From assembly GCA_951230915.1 (NCBI GenBank), contig OX579634.1, positions 50,419,570 to 50,483,569 on the forward strand: a stretch of DNA of 64,000 bases, given 5' to 3'. A model generated the notes under the pieces. It saw only the letters and a program-made list of their open reading frames with translations. It was not told the origin of the DNA and made no database searches. The position numbers and the translations under genes were made by a program. This stretch comes from Antitrichia curtipendula (taxonomy: Eukaryota; Streptophyta; Bryopsida; Hypnales; Leucodontaceae). The first letter of the stretch is position 1. Every line of letters begins with the position of its first letter. Below are positions 34,200 through 50,331 of this stretch, piece after piece.

Positions 34200-35341
34200 T
34201 AGTTTAGGGCTCTCTGATCAGAGTACTGGAATGTGAAGTTTGTGCTCTGCTGTTGTTCATTTTGTCGGATTTGAAAGAGATTTGGAGTGTACTAAGGTGA
34301 AAACTTGTTCCCGTTCCTGTACCCATTCATGTATTCTAGATCAATTTGGTTTTAGTGGTTTCTATGACAATTTCAGTGGTTTAGGGAGCTTCTACTTTGA
34401 AAATTCATAGAAATTACATGCCATAGCTGAATTTTTTATTTATTTATTTTTAAATTCATGATTTTCAATTGCTAATGCTACAAAAATATTACTTTTAGGA
34501 AAAGGTACCTCCAATTATGTTGAATTGCTTATTTTGATGTGTTTGGGTGCTTTCATTATAGTAATGATGGACTTGAGTTGCAAGTGTCACTTCATTTTTT
34601 AATGATAAAAACTAACTTAAGGTAGAAACACTCAAAACCATCCCTATATCTATTCATGCATAGTAGATTTTCCTTGAAGTGTCTCTAAACTTCTATTAGA
34701 GTATCCCTCAAGAGTGTCATTAAATTATTTCCTTAACCTCTAAAGGTACGTGCATCCCAAAAATTAATGTACCTTGATTGTAATTTTCAATATAATCATT
34801 TTGGATATTTGATTTAAACTAAGAAAATGAAGCTTGACAAGATCTCTTTCTATTTCACCTTGAAATTTTGAAAAAATCCCAAATTGAAAAAATTATTGCA
34901 ATTGCAAGCTTCATGTGTAAAAATCCAAATATGATGGTATATTGTGTTTTTCATTCATATTTTTCTTTTTAAAAAGGATTTTAAATTTAAATTTTCATTT
35001 GAACCTTCATTTAGGGTAAGAGTTCTAGATTATTCTACTATATTATAATTGATATAATTTTATTTTCACCTTTAATACTAAAAGGTCACAATAATTTTAT
35101 TTTTCTAGCAAATGTTTTGAAAAAGACAACATAAGAAAATAACTTTTTCCACAAGCAAAAAATGTAAAAATTTTATACATCAATTAAACAAAAGGATACA
35201 TCTGTTTTGATACAAAGGTCTTTGTTGTGGCTAATCTATGTAGCTACTTATACTTCTTGAGAAAATTTGAAATAGTTTGTATTTTTTTGTTGTTGTTGTT
35301 TATTTATTTATTTTTAATTTTGCAACAAAAATGATAAGAAT
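34200..35341. other. AT-rich intergenic region
   Basis: No gene or mobile-element end recognised. The first few hundred bases probably include the fibrillin 3' UTR. Confidence 0.5.
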
Positions 35342-35343
35342 TA

Positions 35344-35869
35344 TCCCCTCCGTCCAAAAATGATCTTGTTGCACTTTGTGATGTTGCAAATTGGTTTGAT
35401 TTGGTTTTTGATTGCTATTTGGGACCAAAACAACAACTCCATGTAGTGGTTCCTCCTCCATCCATGCAATCATCAATCAAAAGACAATTGAAATGACTAA
35501 AGGTGTCAATCAATACTACTCATTCTTATTTTGCTTCTCTTTGAATATTGTCCAATTGAAAAAGATGAGGCTCAAGGAAGCAGAACAAAGGACCATACAT
35601 GATCTTGAGCATATTCTAAATGCCTACAAAATGACAACCTCACACTCAACAATTAATTGACTAGTGGTATTCCTTGAAAATGTACAAAAAATTATACTTT
35701 TCAATATTCCAAAACTACACTTTGAAAAGGGCTCCAAAATTCAAAGTTTCTAGAATGCTAGGAGTGCACCAAACTCTACTTATAGTATAAAATTGTTTTT
35801 TTTAATGTTATTTTTAGCCTTAATTTGGACATTTTGTCCAATAAAAAAATCATTTTGGGATGGAGGTAG
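35344..35869. mobile_element. Stowaway/mariner-type MITE, TA target duplication
   Basis: Left end TCCCCTCCGTCCAAAAATGA and right end, reversed, CTACCTCCATCCCAAAATGA are inverted repeats matching the well-known plant Stowaway terminus (CTCCCTCCGTCCC type). TA flanks both sides (35342-35343, 35870-35871). 526 bp, long for a Stowaway. The interior frame of 82 codons shows no transposase features, so it is non-autonomous. Confidence 0.8.
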
Positions 35870-36372
35870 TACAGTTTTCCAAAAAATAAATTGAAATTGC
35901 TCTCAATGATATACAATTTATAATTTCAGCTAATACAAAATATAGAATTGATATTCACACAATCTAATAGGCTATATTCAACTCTAACATGACATTTGAC
36001 TAGTTAATTGGGATTATTTCAATGCTGATTTTGTCAGATTTCAGTTTCAAATCTAGCTATATGATGGTTACAATAGTCTAGGAAATTTCCACTTTGAAAA
36101 TTCATAAAAATTACATGCCATGTAAAAAAAACTATTTTTTTTTTTTGAAAATTTATGATTTCAACTGCTAATATTAGAAAGAGATGCCTCCAACTATGTT
36201 GAGTTTTCTTATATATCAAATTTTAAGTGTTTCCACCATATGTCTTGCACTATTGCAATGCATTGCACCAATTGAATGAAAACTTGGCTTTTTTAGACAC
36301 TAGCTTTCTCCTAGACAAGTGGAGTTAGAGGATTTACGACAAAGTTCTATGACACCCTGCTCTTAATATTAA

Positions 36373-37328
36373 TCCCTAAAGTCCTATTGGGCCCTATAGG
36401 GGCCAAAATGCAACCTCATGTAGGCTCATACAATCTCAATATTCATTGTAATTTTTTGAAATTTTTTGTGAAGCTAGAAAAATACATAAGCATCACAAAA
36501 TATAATTTTTTTTCAATTGGTGCTCGAGAACAAAAGTTATGACACAATTAGTTGAAAATGGAGGTCAAAAGTCAGCATAAAAAAAAATCACAAAAAGTCA
36601 AAATTTAATTAATTAATTTTTTCTAAAATATTATATTTTTGTCTACATGTGAACAAAAATATCATTCTACAAGATTTTATTATAAAAGATTTTTGGTTCA
36701 TTCTATTTGGACTTGTGATGAGAAAGTTATGGACAATCTTGTTTTCAAGCAATCTAAGCATCTTCTTCCAAAGATAACTAATAGAATTCATTTTTTAATG
36801 CAATTTTCACATTTTTTCAGAAAAATGTGATTGATAGGGTTAAGTATGTGTGCCAGAATAATCTCACCGTTGGGATTATTATATTTCAATTCCATCTTAG
36901 AGGTATTACGATTTAGTCTTTCTTTCAGTCTTCGATTTGTACTTAACAATTTTCTTAAGAACGAAAATCAAGTATTTTTGGAAGGAATTTTTTTCCTAAA
37001 CTTTCAACTCAATTCTAACATAAAAATTCTTTTAATTCAAAGTGTGCAGTGCAAAAAAATTTCACAAATGGCGGTCAAAGTTATCTAAAATTGCAAGCTA
37101 GAATTCAAAAAACTTTTTTTTTCGACATTGAATGTTTATATTTTTTAATCAGTACAATACAATCAAACTTCATGAAGTTTTTACCACATGAGTTAAAACA
37201 AGATAAATACAAGATAGTACAATTAGATTCTAAAAAAATTATTTTTTTCTGTTTTCTTGGACAAATGTAGCAAAAATGACATTTTTGAGTGTTGTCTAAT
37301 AAGAATATGGCCTTGGGATTTTAGGGAA
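36373..37328 (+). mobile_element. TTAA-flanked MITE, diverged copy E
   Basis: 956 bp with TTAA on both sides (36369-36372, 37329-37332) and decayed inverted ends TCCCTAAAGTCC and GGGATTTTAGGGA. Internal blocks are closer to copy D (1893-2326) than to A-C, suggesting a second subfamily. Overlapping frames inside are AT-rich shadows. Confidence 0.6.
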
Positions 37329-37332
37329 TTAA

Positions 37333-37908
37333 GGGCCACTTCACACTATGGCCAAAGGTCAAGAGGCCGTGGGTTTCCACTAATCAAATTTCAAGAAACC
37401 AAAAGTTCAGCCTCTTGACCCTTCACACTAAAAGGCACAAGTCCAAAGGTCATCACCCTCTAACTACTTATGTGACAATAAATTGCCTACATGATGACGA
37501 ACTCTCAAAGAAAGTTTGGGTTGAATAAAAATGGAGACCCAAACTATGGCCGAGATTCTATGAACTTTTATGACAAGATCTCAACCATTAGATTGGTACA
37601 TGGCATTTCAATGCTAAGAGTTTGGAGATTGGGCTTTGGCCTTTATTTTATTTATTTTTTGACACAAGGGGCTTTGGCCTTTAGAAGCTTCACACTTTGG
37701 CCGTCCAAGTTGAGAAGCTATGACATTTCATTGCCAAAGGTTTGGACTTTGGACTTAACTTTTGAAAGCTTCACACTATGACCGACCAAAGTCTCCAATT
37801 CCTATATTTTATTGCCTATTTATTGCTCATTACTTTGGACTCTCAACAAAGTTTGACCACTCAATTCCATGGCCTCTCGACTTGGTCGGCCATAGTGTGA
37901 AGCGGCCC
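37333..37908. mobile_element. Harbinger-like MITE with 20-bp TIR, abutting copy E
   Basis: Ends GGGCCACTTCACACTATGGC and, reversed from the right, GGGCCGCTTCACACTATGGC are 20-bp inverted repeats with one mismatch, flanked by TAA (37330-37332 and 37909-37911). GGGCC-type ends and TAA duplication fit PIF/Harbinger MITEs. Internally CTTTGGCC, CACACTATGACCG and similar blocks recur, so subterminal repeats are present. It shares its left TAA with the TTAA of the preceding element. Confidence 0.75.
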
Positions 37909-37909
37909 T

Positions 37910-37977
37910 AAGATACATGATAGTCAGGACCTAAGATACATGATAAGTCAGGACCTAAGATACATGATAGTCAGGAG
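37910..37977. repeat. tandem repeat, unit about 23 bp, three copies
   Basis: Unit AAGATACATGATAGTCAGG plus ACCT, three times, the middle one with an extra A. Lies directly against the Harbinger-like MITE. Confidence 0.85.
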
Positions 37978-38426
37978 ACAGCCCGTTAGGCAGAGACTTA
38001 TCCTAAAATGAAGCAGTAGGCACAACGAAATACAAAGTGTTATCGGAAACTTGGAAACAACATGATGTAAACCCCCGCGGCTTTCATCAAAAGTAGTAAG
38101 ACTTTGGATTCAATTCGAGTTTCAAAATCTTGGTTCGGAGTGAAAAGAAGCCTACTGCCTACAGTGCGAAGTTTGCACGCTGCCTAACCGCAACTCACCA
38201 TCCATGTCATAATAAATCCTCGACACAAAGAAGTAAATTACACATGAGAAAACAGAACCAGCACCAAGTCATAGCCAAACTCCGCAAGATTCTGTGAAAA
38301 TGATTGATAAACTCTTCGAAAGTAAGCCGGATGTGAGTGCTCTGCGTAAAGTAGCATCAGGAGCACAATCTTACAGACATATATGTTATTCTCCCAAAAC
38401 TAAAAGGGCTGGAAAACCAGAGTTGC

Positions 38427-41543
<3,117 letters not shown>

Positions 41544-41808
41544 GTGTAACGATAGAGAATGAAAGCACAAAACAGGCAAACCCTCGGAAAATATCCAAAA
41601 CACAGCAAAACAAACGCAAAAACGTCACGATTCTAAAGGAAAAGAAAAACTTCAACGATGACTACAGAAGCGAAATCAAGCTAGACAAAGCTCCAGAAAA
41701 ACGAAGCTAATCAAAGCTCCGGCAGCGTTGCGTCTCTAGGGGAGACTGAGCCGTGGACAGACACTTATAGGAGGGTGCTGCTCCAGAGGGGAGAGAAGAG
41801 CGAGTTGA

Positions 41809-41881
41809 AGGACGAATGAAGAGGGATGAAGGATGAATGAAGAGGGATCAAGGATGAATGAAGAGGGATCAAGGATGAATG
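41809..41881. repeat. 21-bp minisatellite upstream of enolase
   Basis: About 3.5 copies of AGGATGAATGAAGAGGGATC plus A, some 270 bp before the enolase start codon, so within its promoter or 5' UTR. The period is a multiple of three and leaves an artificial open frame (SFILDPS repeated) on the other strand. Confidence 0.85.
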
Positions 41882-42705
41882 TGGTGGGAATATTGGATGA
41901 ATGTCGTTCACGCCCATTGTGCGTTGGGAAGAGGCGGGCCACATGGCTGTTGGCGCTGGCTGTGGTGACTTGGCTGGGTTGCCCTGCACCCTTGGCACTT
42001 GGCAAAAGGTAGACACCCCTATGACCGTGGCCATGCATGGATGGATGAACGTCTTTCTCGGTTCTTGGATGGCCAGGATGGCCGGGCTTCATTTGAGTAG
42101 TCTTTGGCCTTCTGGAAAAGAGTTCTTTAAATTTAGGAATTCTATTTAAATTTAGGAATTCTACTAGTGTGCCTTGTGCAGTTGCCACAATCAAAGTAAA
42201 AGTAATTTTCTAATTTTTAATTCATTAAATCTTTGAAATTCAATATCTTTTCTTCCATGAGTCGGAATGCCACAAAACATAGCCCTTGCACACCAAAAAT
42301 TGGCTCCAGCCACCCCCCTTGAAATCCAATTTTACTACAAAATTATTGGCCTTCGATGTTGTCATGCAACACTTCCAAATAAAATGGGTGCTATGTTCGT
42401 TTTAAATTTTGGAAAATGAAATAAAATGGGTGTTATGTTCATTTTAAAATTTGGAAAACAACATATGTTTTAAAATACCCTTTGTTAGTTGTAATGTCAA
42501 GACTGACTTTGTTGGTACACTATAGTAGAAAAAATAGTTTTCGAATTTTCAAACTTCCATTTTTGCATTGGGATCCTTTCATTTGGACACACCTATTTTT
42601 TTTTTTAATCATAATGCAACTCCATACTTTGGAGAAGCTATTTGTTAGCTCCCTTGGATAGTAACTAGTAAGTACAAGATTGAAGGAAAAATTTAAATCA
42701 CAAAT
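41882..42705. other. enolase upstream region and AT-rich spacer
   Basis: The first 250 bp are GC-richer and probably promoter-proximal; the rest is AT-rich. No other gene recognised. Confidence 0.45.
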
Positions 42706-42875
42706 AATTCTAAATTGGAATTAAAACATATCAATTCTAAATTAGAATTAAAACATATCAATTCTAAATTAGAATTAAAACATATCAATTCTAAATTGGA
42801 ATTAAAACATATCAATTCTAAATTAGAATTAAAACATATCAATTCTAAATTGGAATTAAAATATATCAATTCTAA
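42706..42875. repeat. 27-bp tandem repeat, about 6.3 copies
   Basis: The unit begins AATTCTAAATTGGAATTAAA and has a period of exactly 27. Each unit contains the imperfect palindrome AATTCTAAATTRGAATT, so single strands could form serial hairpins. Because 27 is divisible by three, all frames stay open on both strands; the resulting ORFs are artefacts. Confidence 0.92.
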
Positions 42876-44530
42876 TGGTGAGGTTGTTGCCATTGCAAGT
42901 AATTTATATGCAATGGTACTTTTTGTTTTGAAAAAGTGTGAAAAACGATCTCGAAAATGAATCCTATATGATGATTTTTTAGAAAGATGCCTTGATTGCT
43001 TCCAAACCAAGACTCATCACATGACTATTCCAAATTGAACTGATATTGAAGCTTTCCAAGTAGACATGTAATTTGTAAGGAAAGAAAATTCAAGTTATAA
43101 CTTTTAATTTTTTAATTTTCCGTTTTGCTACCTAGAGTCAAGCATTTTGAAGCTAGGAGGGCAAAATTATTTTTTCCAGACAATAATTGAAATAAAAGTT
43201 ATAATTCTAGAATAAGAATATATTTTTTAATCTCCAAAAGTAATTTTGAAAAATTATTGTAGAACTTGACACCGTAGGAGCCTACCTAAAATTCTTTAAA
43301 ATCCACTCTAGGACTTTGAACCTTTAGGGGTTATTGAAAACAACAAAAATTTGTTAAAAAGGTTACCACAATGGTTTGTAAGTGTTCAAAGTGAACTCTT
43401 CTTTTTAGTTAATATATAATTAACTCATTAAAATCCTCACATCCAAAAATTAAATGCGCTTTAATAAAACTTGATTGTAAATTTTCTCAAAGAAATTGGC
43501 TATTTGATTTAAAATAATATAAATGAATTTTAATAACTTTTGTTTCTGCTTTATTTTAATATTTTGGAAAAATCCAAAAATTCAATAATCTTTTACAATT
43601 GCAAGCTCCACTATAAGTTTGGGAATCCAAAGTATACAATGTTGTGTGTTTGTTATTAGATTTTTCTACTTTAAAATTTATTTCAAAACTAAAATTTATA
43701 AAATACTATAAATTTTGGTAAAGATTCCTAATTAGACAAATACATTTAATAATTGATGTGATTTTATTTACACTAGACACTTTGAAAATTTTCAATTATA
43801 TAAATTTTTAACCTAAAATTCTAAAAATAATCTACATCTATAGAAAAATTATGTTTATTTAGATGAAAAGCATCAATAAATGATCAAAAACTTGTCACAA
43901 GTAAAGGACATGATTGGTACAAGGTGTTATTGGGAGAGGGACAGGAAATCGGCTTGATGCTCATGGAAATTGTAAGTTTGTCGGAGTTGCCCATCTTCCG
44001 CCCATCAACAATTAATAGGTTCATGGACCATTTCCTGATGCTTCCTTTTGATTGTCTTGCCAATATAGCAACCAAAATCTCCTTAACCATGTAGATGAGG
44101 TACCTGAGCCTGAATTCTCTATAACTTGCCTATAGGTTTAGTGCTATTTCATGATGATTGTCTAGCCAACAAATGATTGCACTTGGAAGAATATGCAAGA
44201 ATGTAGAATTATCATTCTGGCATCATTAAATGCCGCATTTGCCAATGTGGTTCTCCTTTCAAGATTTGGATTGCAATTTCACAAATGCATGGAAATGATA
44301 CAACCTTCAAAGTTGGGAATATGTATTGGAACTTGGGTTGTTAGAGTGGTTTTTAAGTCTCCTTTGTTGTTATGATTTTGTCAATTGAATCTTAATAGAA
44401 TCTACCATTTGTTCCTTGAACACATTTGAGAGTTCATTCTATTGAGGGAAAGATATTTGCTATAGACTAGGGACCAAGGCTCCATAATTTGATCAGTTAG
44501 TCAAAATATAGAATCCTCGAAGCTAAATAG
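42876..44530. other. AT-rich intergenic region
   Basis: CCTTTAGGGG followed by TTAT at 43321-43334 is a right end of the TTAA MITE family; the left end was not located. No gene recognised. Confidence 0.5.
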
Positions 44531-44771
44531 ATGCCATATTTAACTACTTTTGGACTTTTAAGGGAATTTTGGACTTTGTCGATCGTGAGATCTCCCGATG
44601 TCATAGATATCTAAAATCTAAACCTGTTGTACATTTTTCAAACCACCTAGTCCAAAATCTATATCATTTCTAGATTCATAAAATCTATAGAAGTCAAAAT
44701 CTACAATTGTCTTAGATGTCCCTTTATCAATTTTGGACTTTGCAAAGTCCAAAAGTAGTTAAATATGGCAT
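44531..44771. mobile_element. MITE with 28-bp perfect TIR
   Basis: Left arm 44531-44558 (starts ATGCCATATTTAACTACTTT) is an exact reverse complement of 44744-44771. ATAG flanks both ends (44527-44530, 44772-44775). 241 bp, noncoding. The superfamily is not assigned, since the duplication is 4 bp or slightly ambiguous. Confidence 0.8.
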
Positions 44772-44883
44772 ATAGAAGAGTTAAGGAGTCTTTTGAGTTT
44801 TGGAGAGATGGTGAAAACTTGGTAGAAAAAGTAACGGAGCCTTCAATGCTCCATCTTCACTTCAAGAAAATAGATAGAAATGC

Positions 44884-44930
44884 CACTACAAAAAATGACT
44901 GCTTGTCCGAAATGACTAAAGAATGACTCA
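44884..44930 (+). mobile_element. CACTA-type left terminus, partner end not found
   Basis: CACTACAAAAAATGACTGC followed by AATGACTAA and AATGACTCA subterminal motifs, like the left end of the element at 61808. The cognate right end was not located, so this is a solo or diverged terminus. Confidence 0.4.
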
Positions 44931-47900
44931 AGCTCCCTAATTGCACCAGCACTATAAGAACCACAACAACAAAATCATCTTGCAATTGGGAGTACGACTG
45001 TAGGACAAGGAGTTCACAAGGGGAAAGTTTCATCTGTTGTATTTTGTGCACAACACCGTTGACTTGCAAAGACTACAACTCAATCATAATATATAATTGA
45101 GCGCCACTCCAATGCAACTAGAAAATGACTTCAAACCCCCCATAACTAACTTCTAGGAAGTTATGACTTCTTGTTGGAAAAAGAAAAAGGAAAAAAAAAA
45201 GACGTAGCTAAAAATATCCTTGCCAGAGAGGGGTTCACAATAGCGCCATTACAAAATGAGTGAGCCATCACTTCACCTTTTTGCGTAAGGGATCACAACA
45301 AAATACAATTTGAAAGGATGTTGCCATGTGCTTCTTTGATTATTAATAGATGCAACTTAGAAAAGATGTTGTATCGTTAAAAAACTTATTTTAATCTTTT
45401 TGTCTCTTCTAATCCCTTTTCTTCTTTTACATCCTCTTGTTTTTCTTACTTCTTCATTTATTTGTTTCATTAATTGTAATTTTCTTCAACGCACTTAAAA
45501 AAATTATAACAATTTCTCCCATTCTTGTATTTTATATTTTATATTTTATATTTAAATTTTTTTGGGTTTTTCATTTTTGTTATTTTTTTTTCATTTTTTC
45601 ATTTTCTCTTGTCTTCTTCATTTTTTAAAGCTTTGTTATCTTTCTAATTTCACTACTCTTTGTTTAGCTTTAAAAATAAAAACAATCTTTTTATAAATAA
45701 ACAAGACGTATGGGCCCTAGATAATCTTCTTCAAAATAATATTAAATGTCTTATTATAATGTTACATTTTGAAATTTGGACTATATAGACTACATATAAG
45801 TTACCAAAAGAGAGATCCACAAGAAAGTGTCCACTATGTTTGCACTAACTTATAGTGCCATGTGAAGAGTCTGTCATTTAGAAATGGCTAATGTGATTTG
45901 GCAATCTATCATGAATTGATTGAGTCAGTTTGCAAATTATGATATTGCAAGACATCATGTCTTCTCTTTATAGATGGATTTTGCTTTTTCAATTCAGAGT
46001 GTCATGGTAATGGAAGTCACTTGAAGTACTAGATGAAAATGTATTGAAGTTAAAGTCTGAAGGATAATCTTTGTGTGGACTCTACTATAGGAGTTTTTCA
46101 CTAGCATTATAGATCGTGTGCTTTTAATGTTTGTGCCACTTAGCTTTGATGCATACTAATATTTCATAGAAATTCAAGTACTACTTATTTCAAAGAGTAA
46201 TCCATTCTAGTGAGAGTAATGTATCCACATTTAGAGTGTCATGGATAAGAAACTCAAAGCTTCCCCATTCTTGGTTAGGCGGATGAAAATCTCTAATTTG
46301 ACCTCTATAATAAATGAGGGCAAAATTATTATTTGATTCATTTAATATGAATTAGTACCTTCCATTTAAGCTTTCATATCAGGGTGAATGCATGGTTGAC
46401 GAGCTCAATTTCGTATCACAATGTTGAAAACTACAAACAACTCATTTTCAAATTGATCTACAGGACACCTCCCAATTTATTTTTTCTAATAACCAACTTG
46501 GTTTAGGATAATGAACTTGATGCCCAATAGTTCTATGTTTTTATTTATTTTTAATATTATATATGAGGACTAGAGACTTTTGAATAAAAGTGGATGTGAC
46601 AAATCTATCGTCAACAAAAATAAAAAAGACTTTTTTTATTCCTTTGTGTAAGCCAAATAAATTATAGGTACTACGTTTCTAATAGGGTTTGAACTAATGT
46701 TTTAAGAAATCAATGGCTTGTAACATAGATCTTCTTTATGTGTTTGCTAGGGACTTTTTAATGATTTTTCAAACATTGAATTTTCCGAAGTCTTTTTTTC
46801 TTAGCCTACATTTTTTTTTCCAAAAATGATTTTTTCTAAAGTGAAAAATTTTCAAGGTCAAGAAGTGCTTGAAGAGCTAGGTACTTTTAGATTAAATTTT
46901 TTTTTTTTTCAGATTGTAGATTTAACTTTCAAGCATTTTACTCTAAAAAATTTTACTCACAAAAAAGGACTTTTTGGACTTGGACTTTTGCCAAAAATGA
47001 GCCACTCAACCATGCATCTACCCATCATGTTGTTTAGCAATCAACATATTCAAGCCATCTACATTCCAGATCCATTGATGCTGACCAACATTAAGCTCTG
47101 CTTTGTAAATTTGTAAAATTTTGGAAGGATGTGTTTTTAAAATCCATCAACATTTAATGAACATATCAAATTTTATGTTAGATCAAATTAGTCACTTTTC
47201 AAGGTACACTCCTCAAATCTTGATCTTAGTTCATTTTTTTCCTAATGACTAACCTTTGAACATTGGCATTTACTTTTGGCTTACTTTAGCCAAAACTAGC
47301 CAATAATACTAACTTTCAATTGTATTGTTTTAGGAATTATACTTAAGTTTAAAAGAAGTAGAAAATACAACATCTGTACATTGCTTGAAAGGCACAATTA
47401 AACAATGCTTTAGATACCCATTTAGGAATTTGACAATGGCCATAATAAAAACATGATTGTGCATGCTTTATTCTATGGATGAAGATAAAATGCTCACACA
47501 TGTCATATTTAAAATTGAGGTCATAAAAAATATGAGGCTAAAGTTCATAATGTCCATAATCATAATCAATTTATGGCTTTTCTAAATCTATTCTATAATT
47601 TTTTATAGGAATTTCTGATGTAACTTTTTCTTAAGATCAAGTATATTTGAGGCTCATCTCTTGGAGTCTCTAACACAAAGAAATCACAATTTGCAAAGAA
47701 CAACCTTTCATAAAATCTTCAATAAAAATCAACAAGATAATTTTTTCAAACTTAGATTTTTGATGTTTAAAATAGACTTTAAAAGATATTCAACTAAAAA
47801 AATACCAAAAATTGTACTTTGGAAAGATTTATACAACTTTGAAGTTTAGTCAATACCCAAATATGCAACACCAGGCACTTCAGCTAGGGATTAATAACTT

Positions 47901-48540
47901 GCTATTTCTTTTTTTGTTTATTGCTACAACCTTCTTAGATAGAAGTTTTGCTTACCACACTATTTTAAATTTACTAGTGCAATTTGGCATTGATTCTATT
48001 ATGTGCAAAGTGTTATGGTTTCATTTGCATTGTTTTTCATCCATTTGTTTTACACTAAATCCTAAAGACTTCCTTACAATTTTTGAAGAATAGGGGCGTC
48101 AAAGTTGGGAGTTGTTGAGCAAGGTTGAAGTTTGGATTTTCAAAAGAAGCCCTATTACTTACAACAACCACACACATTACAAAAATCTGACAAGAGTTTT
48201 TTTAGTTTTTTTGGCTAGAGGTAAAATTTGAGAATCTTTAGAATATTGAAAATATCTTTTTGGTTGAGGAAGGCATAAAATTATTTTTAGGAAATGAATA
48301 GAAGAGGTGTCAAAGCAAAATTTTGGGTTTTCTCTCAACGGGTGCCAAGCATGATAACGAATAGCTCAATCTCCTGTTACCAAATCCACTTTGATGCCTA
48401 CTAATGAAACCTTACATGTTGATGAAATCTTTTTAGTTCCATTGCATTGGATTTGTCCTAGTAAGTTACTACTTTACTACTCTTATTTCCACTATTTTTG
48501 GGGTAGTAATCCTCATCTAATTTGATAGGCGACACTAATT
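44931..48540. other. AT-rich intergenic region
   Basis: Only short frames rich in Phe, Leu and Lys from base composition. No recognisable gene, RNA or complete mobile element. Confidence 0.5.
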
Positions 48541-49316
48541 TTGCACCTTGACTAACCGGACAAATCAGTCTGAGCCGATTTTGCCAATTCCCAGTCACCC
48601 TCTGACCTCCCTCCACCCCGTCAGCATTGGAAACCACCGGATACAGCCGGTTAGATCACCGGAGCAGCCAGTACCATCCCTGCTCGAGAATCGTTTCAAC
48701 ACTGGCTTTCTCCGCTCATCCACAATGCACAGCTTCGCAAGGGTTCGATGAGGGCGCCCCGGCCATTTTGTTTTGGTCCCACGCGATTCCACAACGCCCT
48801 CGGTGCATTCGCAATTCCACATCTGAAAACAATTCTCGAAGAATTCCGGTGGAAGTCAATGTGGACCGAAGCTTTGGCACAATCCATTGTGGGAACGCAC
48901 TTAGGTTTTTCATTTGGATGCAAAATTTCTGAAGCATTTGAAGCACTTATGCTGTTTGCGTAGGCTTCTGTTTTTCCGATCCAATCTTAAAAACAACCCA
49001 TGTGTAGCTTGGCGCTTTTTCGACTCCGGAGAAATTTGACCTAATTTTGTGTGTTCCGTCGAGTTCTGATTCTCAGTGGTGACCGGTGAAGTTTTTGGCT
49101 TTGAAGCGTTTGTTAATTTAGATAATGGTTTAGGGGGAAGGCGTAGCGAATAGTGTCTGTCTTTGCGAATTTTGATGCTTCGGGGAAGAGGTCACGTTTG
49201 GGCGCGAAAATCGAGTTCGGATTGTACCTGTTGGGAGCTTCTGAATGACAGACTGAAGTTGACCTAATTCTTGAGGTGGCGGAGTTAGGGTTTCGAAGCT
49301 GGGGTTCGGTTTGGAG
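48541..49316. promoter_or_regulatory. GC-richer upstream region of the DUF8204-like gene
   Basis: Composition shifts abruptly at about 48.54 kb. Overlapping frames on both strands have no family features. TTAGGGTTTCG near 49286 is a telo-box-like element just before the start codon. Likely promoter and 5' UTR, possibly with an unrecognised upstream exon. Confidence 0.4.
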
Positions 49317-50331
49317 ATGGCTAGCGAAGCCGCAGAGGCGAGCTCGTCGGGGGCAGGATCACCGGAAAAGACTGAGATTTCGCAAACCATCAGGAGTTGT
49401 AGAGGATGTTTGTTGTACTCGAGCATAATGCGTGAACATGGGCGGAATCCCGTCTGTCTGGGCCTCAGCCGGAGCAGTGAACCGGAAGTGTTCATGGTCC
49501 ACAATGATCTGGACAGCGAAGTGTCTAAAAACTCCCGGAATTTTAGAGATTTCAAGTATGCTTGCATAGGGTACAGTGCTCACAAGGAAGTGAGCTCCAA
49601 TCAAACGACGCAGGCGATCGTCGACGGGCCCATCGAGCTTCCGTATTGCGTGGGCCTGGAGTTTCTTGCTGATCAAAAGCCGCCCAGGCATGCTGTTCCC
49701 GCCGAGACATCATCTCCTTCAGGGAATTCTGCACCTCCTAAGCCCCTGGTACGTGAGATGCAGAGCTTAGGGTTTGAGTCTTGCACATTGTTTTGTAAGT
49801 GACAAAAAGTTTCGAGATTGTCTCTTCTTTGCATCACGCGTGAAAGCAGGCACGTTGCAATACTTTTGAATTTGAACCGAGCTCTGTCGGTAGAAGTTCC
49901 GACTCCATTTTATTTTTACAGTGCCAACAAGGATATCATAGATCTGATTAACGAATTTGAGTGTTGGTTGGTCCACTTTGAAGATGACCATCCCTTTTGT
50001 TCGGCTTGTAGCTAACAACGGCGTTCATAAGCAATGTTCAATATTTGGAATTAGAATTGATTATACTGACCAGATGCTGTAATTCAAAATGGTGCAGGAT
50101 CGACCAGCTAGAGAAGATGGACCTAACGTAATGCCAAGGCCACCATCCTCTATAGGCGGCGGCATGAGCGGAGGAGGAGGCTTGTCCCCGGACGAGTTTG
50201 CAACCAGGTTCTTTCGCACGTCTAGATTGGTGGCCTCTGCTGTTGTAAACAATTTGGGTAAGGTTGCGAACAACGTTCGAACCACAATAGATAAAATCTT
50301 AACATCGGATCAAGGTCGCCCTAAAGCTTGA
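49317..50331 (+). CDS. DUF8204-like plant protein, 221 aa, two exons
   Basis: Function unknown. Exons 49317-49748 and 50098-50331 join in phase 0 with GT-AG. The first exon carries a Cys motif, RSCRGCLLYSS, followed by ACIGYSAH and LPYCVGLEFLAD. I recall the same order from short plant proteins grouped as DUF8204. The second exon has a Pro/Gly-rich linker (PRPPSSIGGGMSGGGG) and a C-terminal helix region, EFATRFFRTSRLVASAVVNN, then VANNVRTTIDKIL. The paired Cys and later Cys residues could bind metal, but this is inference. The N terminus is Ser/Ala/Glu-rich with no obvious targeting signal. Start ATG chosen because it opens the long frame just after a telo-box-like 5' region. Family label is from memory of the motifs. 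Confidence 0.8.

Noticed and set aside
42693..43010. ORFs on both strands with repeated residue blocks (ELKHINSKL and LICFNSNLE types)
   Set aside because: They arise from a 27-bp tandem repeat whose period keeps all frames open; nothing else supports a protein.
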